Origin: Bacteriovoracaceae bacterium UBA4573
GTDB taxonomy: Bacteria; Bdellovibrionota; UBA1018; UBA923
DNA: 64,000 bases
Direction: 5' to 3'
Assembly (NCBI GenBank): GCA_002387735.1
Contig: DGKJ01000053.1
Location: forward strand, 1 to 64,000
Position 1 is the first letter of the stretch. The number at the start of each line of letters is the position of its first letter. The notes under the pieces were generated by a model, which worked only from the letters and a program-made list of their open reading frames with translations, was not told where the DNA came from and made no database searches. Below are positions 43,004 to 51,843 of this stretch, piece after piece. A program made the translations under genes and the position numbers.

Positions 43004-43381
43004 ATGTCACTTTCTCAATCTGAAAAAAGATTCACTATTTACCATAATCCACGGTGCACCAAGAGCCGGGAGACGCTCGATCGTCTAAAAAAGGCAGGAA
43101 TCGAGCCGCGAGTGGTGGAGTATTTAAAAAATCCCATTTCGGCAGACGACCTTGATCGCCTCTTAAAACAATTGAAATTACAGCCTCATGACTTAGCTCG
43201 AAAATCCGAGGATCGCTACGTGGACCTCGAGTTGGCGACTAGTCCGCCGCGAACTCGCAAAGAATGGGTTCATTTGTTGGCAGCCAACCCAGTACTGATT
43301 GAGCGCCCAATTGTGACCGACGGGGAACGGGCAGTGTTGGGACGTCCCCCTGAAAACGTCGATCGTTTGCTCACTTCCTGA
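43004..43381 (+). CDS. arsC: ArsC family reductase (arsenate reductase, glutaredoxin-coupled type)
   Basis: About 125 residues from ATG 43004 with GAAAGGGG 9 bases upstream; the frame is open from 42944. The N-terminus IYHNPRCTKSRETL carries the catalytic Cys of the ArsC/Spx thioredoxin fold, followed by VVEYLKNP and the C-terminal NPVLIERPIVTDGERAVLGRPPE, typical of true ArsC. It reduces arsenate to arsenite using glutaredoxin. No ArsR or efflux gene is adjacent. Confidence 0.92.
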   Translation: MSLSQSEKRFTIYHNPRCTKSRETLDRLKKAGIEPRVVEYLKNPISADDLDRLLKQLKLQPHDLARKSEDRYVDLELATSPPRTRKEWVHLLAANPVLIERPIVTDGERAVLGRPPENVDRLLTS

Positions 43382-43521
43382 ATACATTCAAAGTGAATTA
43401 GGTACGAACTTCAAAAATAGCTTAAATTCTGACTAATTTAGTTCAATATAGAAAGTGAGCATTGTCGATCTCGTGCGCTCGTGGCACATCCTTCAAGCAA
43501 CAGCCAAAAAAGGGGGTGCTC

Positions 43522-45624
43522 ATGGTTCCTGTTCTTTCCATCGTGTCGGTCGGCCTCGGAATCTTCGTCGCAGGTTTTCTAGGAATTGGCTCGGTGGCTC
43601 GCGCCGCTTTGCCAAAGCCATTGCCGGTACCGAGCGAGATTCGAATCGTCCCATCGAGTTCGCGAACAGAAATCGCCGGAGTATTGAGTTCCAATCAAAA
43701 GCACCTGGCTTATCACTTATTGCGAGCTGGCGATGCCGGCCGAACTATTCTGTTTCATCAGAACCATCGCCACGCACTTCGACTAAAAGAAGTTCTAGAA
43801 AACGCCTTTGAAAAGGAAGCCGTGGCGCGAACGCGAGAGATCGTTGGCACGGCTGAAGCGTTTAACGAACTGTTGCACTATGGTGCAAAATTTTTTGAAA
43901 ACAACGGACCCTATGAGCCCGCCAACCGTAAATTTGTGCTCACCAAGGTTACTCCGCAAGCTGCCCAGCAGTTGGTCGAAGAATTTAGCGAGCCCGACGC
44001 TAACCGATGCCGAGGTTCACAAGCGGAGGTAACGAGTACCTGCACTGATTCCGCACTCAACGAAATCGTTCGTCTGATGACCGACGAGTCTTTTGAAGTG
44101 CAGCGCTTGCCCGAAACCCCAGACGGCGATGAACTTGCGTCTACCGGTGGTAATTTGTACGAAAAACAAATCACTGGAGCTGAGGTAAAGGAATGGCTGG
44201 AAAACGGTGGAACGATTGACTTGAACTGCCGAGTGGTTCGAGCAACTGATGCGGAACTAGCTTGTCAAAAACAAACCACCCGCACTCCGGGCCCCGTTGG
44301 AGATGCGCTGCGCCGCGTGGTGCGCCATTTGGCGCTGGCCCTGGGATACAGCGAAACGGAACATCAAAAAAACCAGATCATATATCTAATTCGTTACCTA
44401 GAGGAAGGGAATGAAGAGGATTTTCGACTCTCGAGTATTGAATGGGTGAAAGATCGCGGGAACTCGGTCGTTGATTTTATGATGGGTTTCGTTGAAGTCT
44501 ACGAAGATTACAATGCCCGCATGGGTTCCTGGGAATCTTATGTGCAGATTCTTGATCCTAAAACTACAGAGATTTCGCTAAAACTAGCGAAAAACGCCCA
44601 GTACTTCGAAGAAAAAATGCCGTATGGGGAATTTCGAAAAAAATTTCCTCCGGAGTATTCGCCGCCGGCTCTGGTCGCGTATTACCTACAAGAAATTTCT
44701 TCGATGCGAACGGCAGGATACAATTTGCCGAATTACGATGATATTCGCCGCGACGTAGGTTTTAAGAATATCATTCGACAAGACCCACTGAGTTTAGAGC
44801 AAGATCCAATTGTTCGTGACGAGCGCCGACAAATGTATCAGGAGTTCCTTGTTGCTTCTAAAGTCGACGAGGTTCTGGAACTCGGTCCACGCGCGAAGAA
44901 ACTGAAAACTCTGTTGCATGAAGTGATCGGTCATGGCTCTGGCACATACGATGTTACGAAGTACGGAGATAAAGAAGACCCGGTTTCGGCCATGGGTTCT
45001 CCCGCAAGTTCGTTGGAAGAACAACGGGCCGATCTTACGGCGTTGGTATTCGGAGCAGATGCGAAGTTAGTTGAAGTCGGAATTTTTAAAGACCAAGCCG
45101 AAGCCGACCAAATTTTGCGAGTGTTGTACGATGACTACATGGCCGACTTCTTGCGAAACCTGGCTAAAAATCGTTCGTTTGCGCAGTCGCATCACCGTGG
45201 CCGATGGCTTTTCATAAATAAACTGCTGGAGGCAGGAGCCATTGAATGGGCTGCAAAGGATGGAGAGCAAATCTCCGATCGGAATCGCGTTTTGAATGTT
45301 AAAGACTATGCTTTATTCCACGCGACTGCTCTAAAAACTTTGGAAGACCTTCAGCGGATTAAAGCAAGTCGTGGTGAAACTGAAATGCGGGAACTTTTTG
45401 CGAAATACGCTCCGCTCGATGCGATTAATGAACCCTGGGCTCAAGCGATTATTGAGCGAGGGGCAAAACTACGAATGAGTAATGGCACTGTCGAGCAACC
45501 ATGGAAAATGAATCGAAAGGGCGTTGTAAAGGTTTTCGGAGATTCCAGTTCAATGGAATCAATCGCTACTTTTTGGAACGCCTGTTTGTATAAACCACAT
45601 TTATGTCGGGAGGCATCGGAGTAA
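43522..45624 (+). CDS. Secreted M49 (dipeptidyl-peptidase III-like) zinc metallopeptidase
   Basis: About 700 residues from ATG 43522 with GGGGG upstream; the frame is open from 43462. A signal peptide (VPVLSIVSVGLGIFVAGFL, end near ARAAL) makes it exported. The M49 signature HEVIGH (HExxGH, residues 466-471) is followed by SLEEQRADLTAL (499-504), the EExRA[D/E] motif that gives the third ligand. DPP III removes dipeptides from short peptides. Most DPP III proteins are cytosolic, so export is unusual. No close gene suggests a substrate; the DMT transporter follows after 3 bases. Confidence 0.85.
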   Translation: MVPVLSIVSVGLGIFVAGFLGIGSVARAALPKPLPVPSEIRIVPSSSRTEIAGVLSSNQKHLAYHLLRAGDAGRTILFHQNHRHALRLKEVLENAFEKEAVARTREIVGTAEAFNELLHYGAKFFENNGPYEPANRKFVLTKVTPQAAQQLVEEFSEPDANRCRGSQAEVTSTCTDSALNEIVRLMTDESFEVQRLPETPDGDELASTGGNLYEKQITGAEVKEWLENGGTIDLNCRVVRATDAELACQKQTTRTPGPVGDALRRVVRHLALALGYSETEHQKNQIIYLIRYLEEGNEEDFRLSSIEWVKDRGNSVVDFMMGFVEVYEDYNARMGSWESYVQILDPKTTEISLKLAKNAQYFEEKMPYGEFRKKFPPEYSPPALVAYYLQEISSMRTAGYNLPNYDDIRRDVGFKNIIRQDPLSLEQDPIVRDERRQMYQEFLVASKVDEVLELGPRAKKLKTLLHEVIGHGSGTYDVTKYGDKEDPVSAMGSPASSLEEQRADLTALVFGADAKLVEVGIFKDQAEADQILRVLYDDYMADFLRNLAKNRSFAQSHHRGRWLFINKLLEAGAIEWAAKDGEQISDRNRVLNVKDYALFHATALKTLEDLQRIKASRGETEMRELFAKYAPLDAINEPWAQAIIERGAKLRMSNGTVEQPWKMNRKGVVKVFGDSSSMESIATFWNACLYKPHLCREASE

Positions 45625-45627
45625 TCG

Positions 45628-46563
45628 ATGAGTGCCGCTAAGGTTCAGACGGGTGACGTCGTTCGTTGGTGGGGCCCGCTCAGTGTCGCACTAGGCGCCG
45701 GGTTGTGGGGTCTTGAGTCGTTATTTCGGGTACGACTGGGCGAACATTTTCCGGCCGATCTATTGGTGTTTTACGAACACGTCATGGGCACCGTCGTTTT
45801 AGCGCCAGTACTGTGGTTCGCTCGCAAACAGGTCGCCCAGCTTACCAAAAAGGCTGTAGGTTGGTTGCTCATTTCGGGAGTTGTCGGCTCTGCTTTTGGA
45901 ACGGTGTTATTCACTGCTTCGCTTAAACATCTCAATGTTTCCGTCGCCACCGTACTGCTAAACTTACAACCACTCGTTGCGATTTCAATGGCTTCGATTC
46001 TTTTAAAGGAAAGAATGGCCAAGGGATTCGCGTGGTGGGCTGCCTTGGCAGTGGCCGCGGGTGTGGTGATAACGTTTGAACATGTCGAAAATTTTAGAGT
46101 CGAAAATCCCGTCGGAATACTTTGTGTGTTCGGTGCTATTTTGTGTTGGGGTACCGCCACAGTAGCGGGTCGTGGCCTTATGCGCGAAACCTCAATTTGG
46201 GTGGCCGCACCGTTGCGGTTTGCCGTTGGGATGTTGGCTACCCTCGGTGTTGTTGTTTTTGGTGGCCGCTCAGAGTTGATGGTCGAAAAAATACCGATTC
46301 TGGGTGAAGGCGACATTATAAAACAATACGCGCTTCTTTTGTTTGCCGCGGGCATTACGCCGACCTTTTTTTATTTTGTAGGACTTAAATACACTCGAGC
46401 TACGGCTGGCGCCTTCTGTGAAATGATTCAAGCGATTGTTGCAGTTTTGGTGGCATGGATCGTACTGGGTGACGCGCTAGCTTGGCACCAGATTATCGCA
46501 GCAGTGGTGTTGGTGGTGTCGGTAACCATGATTAATTTATTGCAGGCACGAGATAAATCATGA
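45628..46563 (+). CDS. EamA/DMT family transporter
   Basis: A 311-residue protein with ten hydrophobic helices in two EamA repeats; each repeat ends with the usual pattern (LNVSVATVLLNLQPLVAISMASILL and TRATAGAFCEMIQAIVAVLVAWIVL in two pieces each). Substrate unknown; amino-acid or metabolite export is typical. It starts 3 bases after the M49 peptidase gene and its stop overlaps the cytochrome gene start as ATGA, so these genes are probably cotranscribed. Confidence 0.9.
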   Translation: MSAAKVQTGDVVRWWGPLSVALGAGLWGLESLFRVRLGEHFPADLLVFYEHVMGTVVLAPVLWFARKQVAQLTKKAVGWLLISGVVGSAFGTVLFTASLKHLNVSVATVLLNLQPLVAISMASILLKERMAKGFAWWAALAVAAGVVITFEHVENFRVENPVGILCVFGAILCWGTATVAGRGLMRETSIWVAAPLRFAVGMLATLGVVVFGGRSELMVEKIPILGEGDIIKQYALLLFAAGITPTFFYFVGLKYTRATAGAFCEMIQAIVAVLVAWIVLGDALAWHQIIAAVVLVVSVTMINLLQARDKS

Positions 46564-47396
46564 CTGAGAATCGTTCGGAATTTTGGAAATTAACCTTAGT
46601 GGTTTTTGGGCTATTGTTCGGTTGGGTCGCGCTTTGTCGGGCCGACGATAAAACACTCACGCTAAAGGCCGGCTCTTGGGAAAAGAGCTACACATTGAAG
46701 CAGCTCCAAGAGTTGCTTCCTATGACGGAACTAAATGTTTATGACCCGGTTTATAAAAAGGAAATGAACTTTGAGGGGTTCTTGCTGAGCGATGTGTTGG
46801 GGCTAATGACTTCGGCCAACCTTACCAAGAACCTGGGCCAGGAATTAGTGTTTACCGCGGAAGACGGGTTTGCCCCGTCAATGTTTTTGCCCGATCATCG
46901 GAACCAACGAGCAATTGTCGCGTTTGGGGAAAAAGGGAAAAATGGCGGTTGGTCGGAATTCGAAACCGGAAAAACCACGACCACTCCCGCGCCATTTTAT
47001 GTTGTGTGGCAAAGTTCTAAGTTAAAAGAAGAGCGTTATCCTCGGCCCTACAAACTAGTTAAGTTGGAAGTGGTAAACTTGCGGGAAAAATTCCCGAAGG
47101 TGTTTCCGACGGGTAATACTCATGAAAAGGTTTTTCGGGGCTTCACCACGTTTAAGCAACATTGCTTAATGTGTCATTCAATGAATCTCGAGGGCGGCGA
47201 AGTGGGACCAGAGCTCAATATTCCAAAAAACATCACGGAATATCGCAGCGAAAAAACATTGCGAAATTTTATTCGCAGCGCGAAATCATTTCGCGCCAAG
47301 TCAAAGATGCCAGACTTTCCCCAGTTGACTGCTCGAGAGCTTGATGGCTTGATGGCGTATCTCAAATACATGGGTGGTCAGAAAATATTGCAGTAA
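46560..47396 (+). CDS. Exported cytochrome c protein with a sulfite-oxidase-like N-domain
   Basis: A 278-residue protein with an N-terminal signal (to about residue 30). Residues 35-170 resemble a molybdopterin-oxidoreductase-type domain (SYTLKQLQELLP, FEGFLLSDVLGLM, LVFTAEDGFAPSM, PRPYKLVKLEVV), but lack a cysteine that would bind molybdenum. A C-terminal single-haem cytochrome c domain follows, with CLMCHS (CxxCH) and a later MPDFP methionine ligand. It probably transfers electrons in the periplasm. Partner unknown. ATGA overlap with the DMT transporter. Confidence 0.82.
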   Translation: MTENRSEFWKLTLVVFGLLFGWVALCRADDKTLTLKAGSWEKSYTLKQLQELLPMTELNVYDPVYKKEMNFEGFLLSDVLGLMTSANLTKNLGQELVFTAEDGFAPSMFLPDHRNQRAIVAFGEKGKNGGWSEFETGKTTTTPAPFYVVWQSSKLKEERYPRPYKLVKLEVVNLREKFPKVFPTGNTHEKVFRGFTTFKQHCLMCHSMNLEGGEVGPELNIPKNITEYRSEKTLRNFIRSAKSFRAKSKMPDFPQLTARELDGLMAYLKYMGGQKILQ

Positions 47397-47440
47397 ATAG
47401 TTTTTGGGGTTTCTGATCACAATTCTAGAGGGGGGAATTC

Positions 47441-48478
47441 GTGTTCTTTTTTATTTCAAAAAAAATTAGTTCATCTTCGATCATGGGCTTGGGGCTCATG
47501 ACGACAGTAGGTTTAACAGGTCTGAGCATTGCGTCGAACCTGGCGTGGTCAAACGAGCGGTCGAACCCACCTGGTGCTGAAGGCGGGGCAATGATTCCTG
47601 CGCTCGATTCGCGCACCAAGGAGCCGCTCGACTTAGATAAGCTCGACTACGACAAAGACGTAAAAAATGCCGCTGACCATGTTTCAAAATGGTTTTGGGC
47701 AGAATTTGGCCAAACACCACCGCCTGGTCTTTTAGAAACCATGACGAGTGCGGAATACGAAGATATTTTAAAAACCATTGCTGTTTACGACGAAACTTCT
47801 GCGAGACGTCTTGAACTTGAGCGCACCGCTAATCGCGAAATTCTAATGAAGAAAGCGTTTCTTGAGCCGACTTCAATGGTGTTTCCTTACGAAGAGCGTA
47901 TGAATGGTTACGCTCGTCGCTTCGAGTATTATATGGATGCAGAGTTAATGCTAAAATATGATCCGAACCAAAAAATGCCTTTGGATCCTACGGCTCCGGA
48001 GTTGCCACACATGATTTCCACGGCGACCGAGGCTCGCATCCTGGCCTATCGCGAATTGCAGCAAGCATATGTGGAAATGGTGAAGTACTCCGGCTGGAGT
48101 CCTTGGCTAGGTAAAATTGCGGCGTATGCCCACAAAGTTTCGGGTGGAGTGAAAAAAATTCTACCTAAAGAACTAGGTGCGGCAGCCGGCGCCGGTGGCT
48201 TAGGCTATCTAGCAATATCAGGTGAACAAGCAGAATTTTCTTCGCAGCTCGCGGTGTTTTCGAGTAGCGCCGTTGTAGGCGGCGTTGCTGGCTACACCTG
48301 TGCATTGTTGCTCTCGGAAATTCCAAAAGGTGTTGTGGGCTGGTGGATTATGCCAACCATCAACGGCTGGACCGCTCCTCGATATGCTAGAAATGTATTT
48401 CGAAAAGCATTTAGCCAGTCCGCGCGTGCTAAAGAAGCCCGCATTCGTTTAGAAACTTTTGGTAAACGAAAAAAATAG
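47441..48478 (+). CDS. Hypothetical membrane protein
   Basis: A 345-residue ORF from GTG 47441 with an AGAGGGGGGAATTC ribosome site. The N-terminus has a hydrophobic signal/anchor (SSIMGLGLMTTVGLTGLSIA). A helical, charged middle part follows; two glycine/alanine-rich hydrophobic segments lie at about residues 243-290, followed by WWIMPTINGW and a basic tail. No family is recognised. It ends three bases from the convergent YdjM-like gene. Confidence 0.65.
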   Translation: MFFFISKKISSSSIMGLGLMTTVGLTGLSIASNLAWSNERSNPPGAEGGAMIPALDSRTKEPLDLDKLDYDKDVKNAADHVSKWFWAEFGQTPPPGLLETMTSAEYEDILKTIAVYDETSARRLELERTANREILMKKAFLEPTSMVFPYEERMNGYARRFEYYMDAELMLKYDPNQKMPLDPTAPELPHMISTATEARILAYRELQQAYVEMVKYSGWSPWLGKIAAYAHKVSGGVKKILPKELGAAAGAGGLGYLAISGEQAEFSSQLAVFSSSAVVGGVAGYTCALLLSEIPKGVVGWWIMPTINGWTAPRYARNVFRKAFSQSARAKEARIRLETFGKRKK

Positions 48479-48481
48479 TAA

Positions 48482-49744
48482 TTAGCGTTTCAATAGGTCT
48501 TCACGGGGTGGTGTCCAGTTCGGTACGAATCTTGGACATTTCCCCGGGGGATCGTTGATGATCATTTCCGGAAAATCTCGGCCTTCACTTCGGTCATATC
48601 TCAAATCTCCCACGATCCATTGGCCCGCACCTTGCCTCTTGATGAACGGTACCCGATAAAACTTCATTACCGCGGAAAACTCGCAGTTATGGTCGTAGAA
48701 ACTGCGTAACCGCTCAAGTGGTAGGCGCGTTTCACCCACCCACTGAAAAAGCCCTGCCTTTTCGAATTCCAACGCCTTAGACTGAGTCACAGGTTTCAGA
48801 TCGGCAGTGAACTTTGCCGAACTAAAAATGCTAGGGCACAAAGACGCGGGCACTAACCAGGATGCGAAGGCGACGGTGAAACGACGTGCTACGTAGTCGG
48901 TACGGTCTGTTTCGACGCTCGTGCCAGTCCAACAAAACGGATTTAACGGGAGCGGTGTTAACGATACGTCGAGAACGGTCGTCCCGAATGCGTGGCGCAG
49001 CCAGAGTCGAGTGCGCTGATCCATAGAGATTGAAAAGGAACGGAGAAAAAAAACCGGGATGAGTAGCAATACCAATACCCAAGCGGTGCTTTGTTGTCGG
49101 TGTCCTTGAAACCAGTTTCGCCAAAGTTTGAACGAAACAACAACGGATACCAGCCAAAGAGCAACCGACCCCCAGTGGGTGGCGCGATACTGCACCATTA
49201 GATACAGCAGTCCCCCGAGCAGCGTAAATATCAGCGCCCGCACAAATTTGCTGCTAAAGCGAAAATAAGCAAACGGAAGTCCAATCGCCCATATCAGGGG
49301 TTCGACAATGAAAAGCGAATCGCCGTAAATCCAAGAGTTCCAAAAGGGCCAAAATGGATGCACGCCGTAGTTGTTCCAAGAGTCGGCGAATACGTGAGTG
49401 CTGATCCCCAGTGCCGCCGCAAAGAAGAGCACCCCAAAAGGTGCGTTTAGTGATTTAAGCGATTTAAAGCCAGAGAGCCAACGAAGCAGGGCTGCTAATA
49501 TAGCAGCGCCCGGTAAGGCGAACGCAAGCGTGTGGGTGTGGCCGCGGTGGTGAAGAATTTGACCAATTCGTTCGCCAGAAGCCGAGGTGGTTATTCGAGT
49601 GTAGGCAAAATCGAGATCGGGCAAATTATTTGCAATTAGAGATGCGAGCAGTATGGGGCGGCTGTATTTTCTTAGTTCCGGTTTAATCGCGGTGATAGCT
49701 TCGGCGCAAGCAAGTCCGACGAGGGAGTGGGTGATGTTGTCCAT
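48482..49744 (-). CDS. YdjM-family membrane-bound metal-dependent hydrolase
   Basis: About 420 residues from ATG 49744 (MDNITHSLVGLACAEAI) with AAGGAT 10 bases upstream; the frame is open to 49795. Typical motifs are HRGHTHTLAFALPG and ALGISTHVFADSWNNYGV, which give metal-binding His/Asp residues between membrane helices. The C-terminal 150 residues form an extra soluble domain. In E. coli ydjM is LexA-regulated; no LexA box is evident here. Substrate unknown. Confidence 0.85.
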   Translation of the reverse strand: MDNITHSLVGLACAEAITAIKPELRKYSRPILLASLIANNLPDLDFAYTRITTSASGERIGQILHHRGHTHTLAFALPGAAILAALLRWLSGFKSLKSLNAPFGVLFFAAALGISTHVFADSWNNYGVHPFWPFWNSWIYGDSLFIVEPLIWAIGLPFAYFRFSSKFVRALIFTLLGGLLYLMVQYRATHWGSVALWLVSVVVSFKLWRNWFQGHRQQSTAWVLVLLLIPVFFLRSFSISMDQRTRLWLRHAFGTTVLDVSLTPLPLNPFCWTGTSVETDRTDYVARRFTVAFASWLVPASLCPSIFSSAKFTADLKPVTQSKALEFEKAGLFQWVGETRLPLERLRSFYDHNCEFSAVMKFYRVPFIKRQGAGQWIVGDLRYDRSEGRDFPEMIINDPPGKCPRFVPNWTPPREDLLKR

Positions 49745-49781
49745 TCTACTGGTATCCTTTTTGGTTTTCCCCTGGCTCAGG

Positions 49782-49811
49782 TGATCTCGAATCAAGTATA
49801 CTCGTAGATCA
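49782..49811 (+). promoter_or_regulatory. Possible MFS-gene promoter flanked by an inverted repeat
   Basis: A -10-like TATACT (49797-49802) lies 13 bases before the ATG at 49816. It sits within TGATCT (49782-49787) and AGATCA (49806-49811), a perfect 6-base inverted repeat with an 18-base spacer, suggesting a repressor site and a very short leader. No good -35 element is seen, so this is tentative. Confidence 0.3.
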
Positions 49812-49815
49812 GAGT

Positions 49816-51021
49816 ATGCCCACCCCGTTTCGTGCTTTGAAAGACAAAAATTTTCGCGGGTTCTTTTTGGCCCAACTCATTTCGATGAGCGGTACTTGGA
49901 CACAAGGAATCGCTCAGAGTTGGTTAGTGTATAAACTCACACACTCCGGTTGGTGGCTGGGTGTAATCATGTTTTGCAATCACTTTCCGGCTTTCGTAGT
50001 TAGCCCGATCGCCGGAGTTTTTGCAGACCGAGGTGAGCGACGCCACTTATTGATGGTCACTCAGTGTGTTCAAATCACCCAGGCGCTCGTGTTGGCCGGC
50101 CTAGTGTTCACACATCTAATTCAGCCTTGGCATATCGCCGTACTGGCCTTTCTGCTCGGAATTATGGAAGGCATCGACATCACAGTTCGTCACACTATCA
50201 CTCCTGATCTCGTCCAACGAAAAGATCTACCTGGGGCAATCGCGTTACAGGCCGTAAATAATAATTTGTCGCGCATATTGGGACCCACGATCGCTGGAAT
50301 TGTAATTGGAACGGTGGGCGACGCTTGGTGTTTCGTCGTGAACGCGGTTAGTTTTTTTCCGATGATATTTTGGCTTATTACCGTTCGATTAAAACGCAAT
50401 ACTGCGGGTTCTCCGGAATCGACACTAAAGAGTGCCTTAATCACTGGGGTGGCCTACGTTCTTAAAACGCCCTTTGTTTTTAGATTGATCGCCTTGTCGA
50501 CGTTTGTCTGCATCGTGCTATCTATGTACACCGCGCTTCTTCCTATTATTGCGAAATCGGTTTTAAAGGGTGATGCGCAAACTCTTGCCTGGCTCACCGG
50601 TATGTTAGGTCTCGGTTCGGTCGGAGGTGCGTTGTTATTCGGGCGAACGGCCGCGGCCGAGGGGCAGAGATACTACTTAAAACGTTCAGTTTTAACATTC
50701 GGAATAGGAATTCTCGGACTCGCGCTTGCGACTCGAGTGGAATTTGCTTCCGCGGCAATGTTTACGATTGGCTTCAGCCAAATGGGCATATTTCCCAGAA
50801 TTAATTTGTTGTTAAACCATACTGCAATTGAACAAATGCGCGGGCGAGTGATGGCCGTTTACACCATGACTTTTATGGGAACGGTGCCGTTTGGGGCACT
50901 GATCAGCGGGTGGTGCGCAGATCGTGTGGGCGCTCCGATGGTAACTGCCGTAGCGGGCTTGATAGCGATCGCCGGTGGCGGTGCGCTTTATTGGATGGAA
51001 CGGGGAGAAAAGATAAAGTGA
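49816..51021 (+). CDS. MFS transporter, MFS_3/enterobactin-exporter-like
   Basis: A 401-residue protein with about twelve hydrophobic helices. The N-terminus FRALKDKNFRGFFLAQLISMSGTWTQ and GVFADRGERRHLLMVTQ (the MFS loop 2-3 motif) are typical of the MFS_3 group of drug/siderophore exporters. The repeat region includes NHTAIEQMRGRVMAVYTM. Substrate unknown. It diverges from the YdjM-like gene. Confidence 0.9.
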   Translation: MPTPFRALKDKNFRGFFLAQLISMSGTWTQGIAQSWLVYKLTHSGWWLGVIMFCNHFPAFVVSPIAGVFADRGERRHLLMVTQCVQITQALVLAGLVFTHLIQPWHIAVLAFLLGIMEGIDITVRHTITPDLVQRKDLPGAIALQAVNNNLSRILGPTIAGIVIGTVGDAWCFVVNAVSFFPMIFWLITVRLKRNTAGSPESTLKSALITGVAYVLKTPFVFRLIALSTFVCIVLSMYTALLPIIAKSVLKGDAQTLAWLTGMLGLGSVGGALLFGRTAAAEGQRYYLKRSVLTFGIGILGLALATRVEFASAAMFTIGFSQMGIFPRINLLLNHTAIEQMRGRVMAVYTMTFMGTVPFGALISGWCADRVGAPMVTAVAGLIAIAGGGALYWMERGEKIK

Positions 51022-51061
51022 ATCTCCGAATAGTTCTGAGTGCAGTTTTCGGCTACTAAAC

Positions 51062-51736
51062 TTACTCAGCAGCTTCGTTTGCTAACAAATCGCCAAGCGT
51101 CGCGTAGCGTTCATTCGGATTTTGGGACGCAATCCAAAGACTGCGGTCAGGGAGATTGGGCTCGAGGATGCGAAAGGCTTCGTTCAATTTCGCAATGAAA
51201 CTATCCCCATTTGGAATAAAAACATAGTTAGGATGGGCGCCCCAACCGCGAGCAATGAGCTGATCAAGCTGCGCAGCTTCCGAGGCTGATTCGGTACGAA
51301 TTTCGGTACGCGTGTACCCTCTGCCTTCTTCCGCGGATTGCAAGTGTAGCACCAAACTGTAGCGCGAGTATTCGTGTTCGACGGTGGTTCCCATTTCGGC
51401 CACGAACGACTCGGCGGTGCCCGGCCAGTAGGCTGCCCCGTCCATTGAGCCGCGATCACAAAAGAGCGAAACTTTTGTTTCGCAAACTCCATGGGTGGTC
51501 GCGCAATGAGCGATCGCTTTGGCTTCGAGTTCCCGTTGAAGGCTAAAAATAGCACGCTGGGTGTGGACCCGGTCGGCATCGGTGTCTGGGCGCATAAAAC
51601 CCCCTCGAAGCAACATGCTGGCTGCTTCGGGCGCAATGGCCACGCGGTCGCCGTACTGTTTTTGTAAAAGGTCTAAAAGCGTTGTTTTTCCAGCGCTTGG
51701 ACCACCAGTGATCACAATCCGTTTTAAACCGCTCAC
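51062..51736 (-). CDS. AAA_28-type ATP/GTP-binding protein (NadR/Ttd14-like)
   Basis: About 224 residues from GTG 51736, preceded by AAGGCGG at about 8 bases; a TTG at 51766 is also in frame. The P-loop is IVITGGPSAGKTTLLDLL, followed by IAPEAASMLLRGG, the acidic/hydrophobic FCDRGSMDGAAYWP and a late HPNYVFIPNG. This pattern is that of the AAA_28 domain, which covers NadR-like kinases and Ttd14. Function unknown; it may phosphorylate a small molecule or act as a GTPase. Confidence 0.8.
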   Translation of the reverse strand: MSGLKRIVITGGPSAGKTTLLDLLQKQYGDRVAIAPEAASMLLRGGFMRPDTDADRVHTQRAIFSLQRELEAKAIAHCATTHGVCETKVSLFCDRGSMDGAAYWPGTAESFVAEMGTTVEHEYSRYSLVLHLQSAEEGRGYTRTEIRTESASEAAQLDQLIARGWGAHPNYVFIPNGDSFIAKLNEAFRILEPNLPDRSLWIASQNPNERYATLGDLLANEAAE

Positions 51737-51843
51737 GAAAAACACCGCCTTATTTAGAAAAGCCAAACTAGGGGGAAGATTTTGCCGCTTTGTATCATAA
51801 ATAGCGCTACGTCTCCATGGAAAAACGTTCGAAAAGATAACGA

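Noticed and set aside
43424..43441. AT-rich inverted repeat TAAATT-ctgact-AATTTA before the M49 gene
   Set aside because: AT-only arms of six bases are expected by chance in this AT-rich gap; no promoter pairing is clear.
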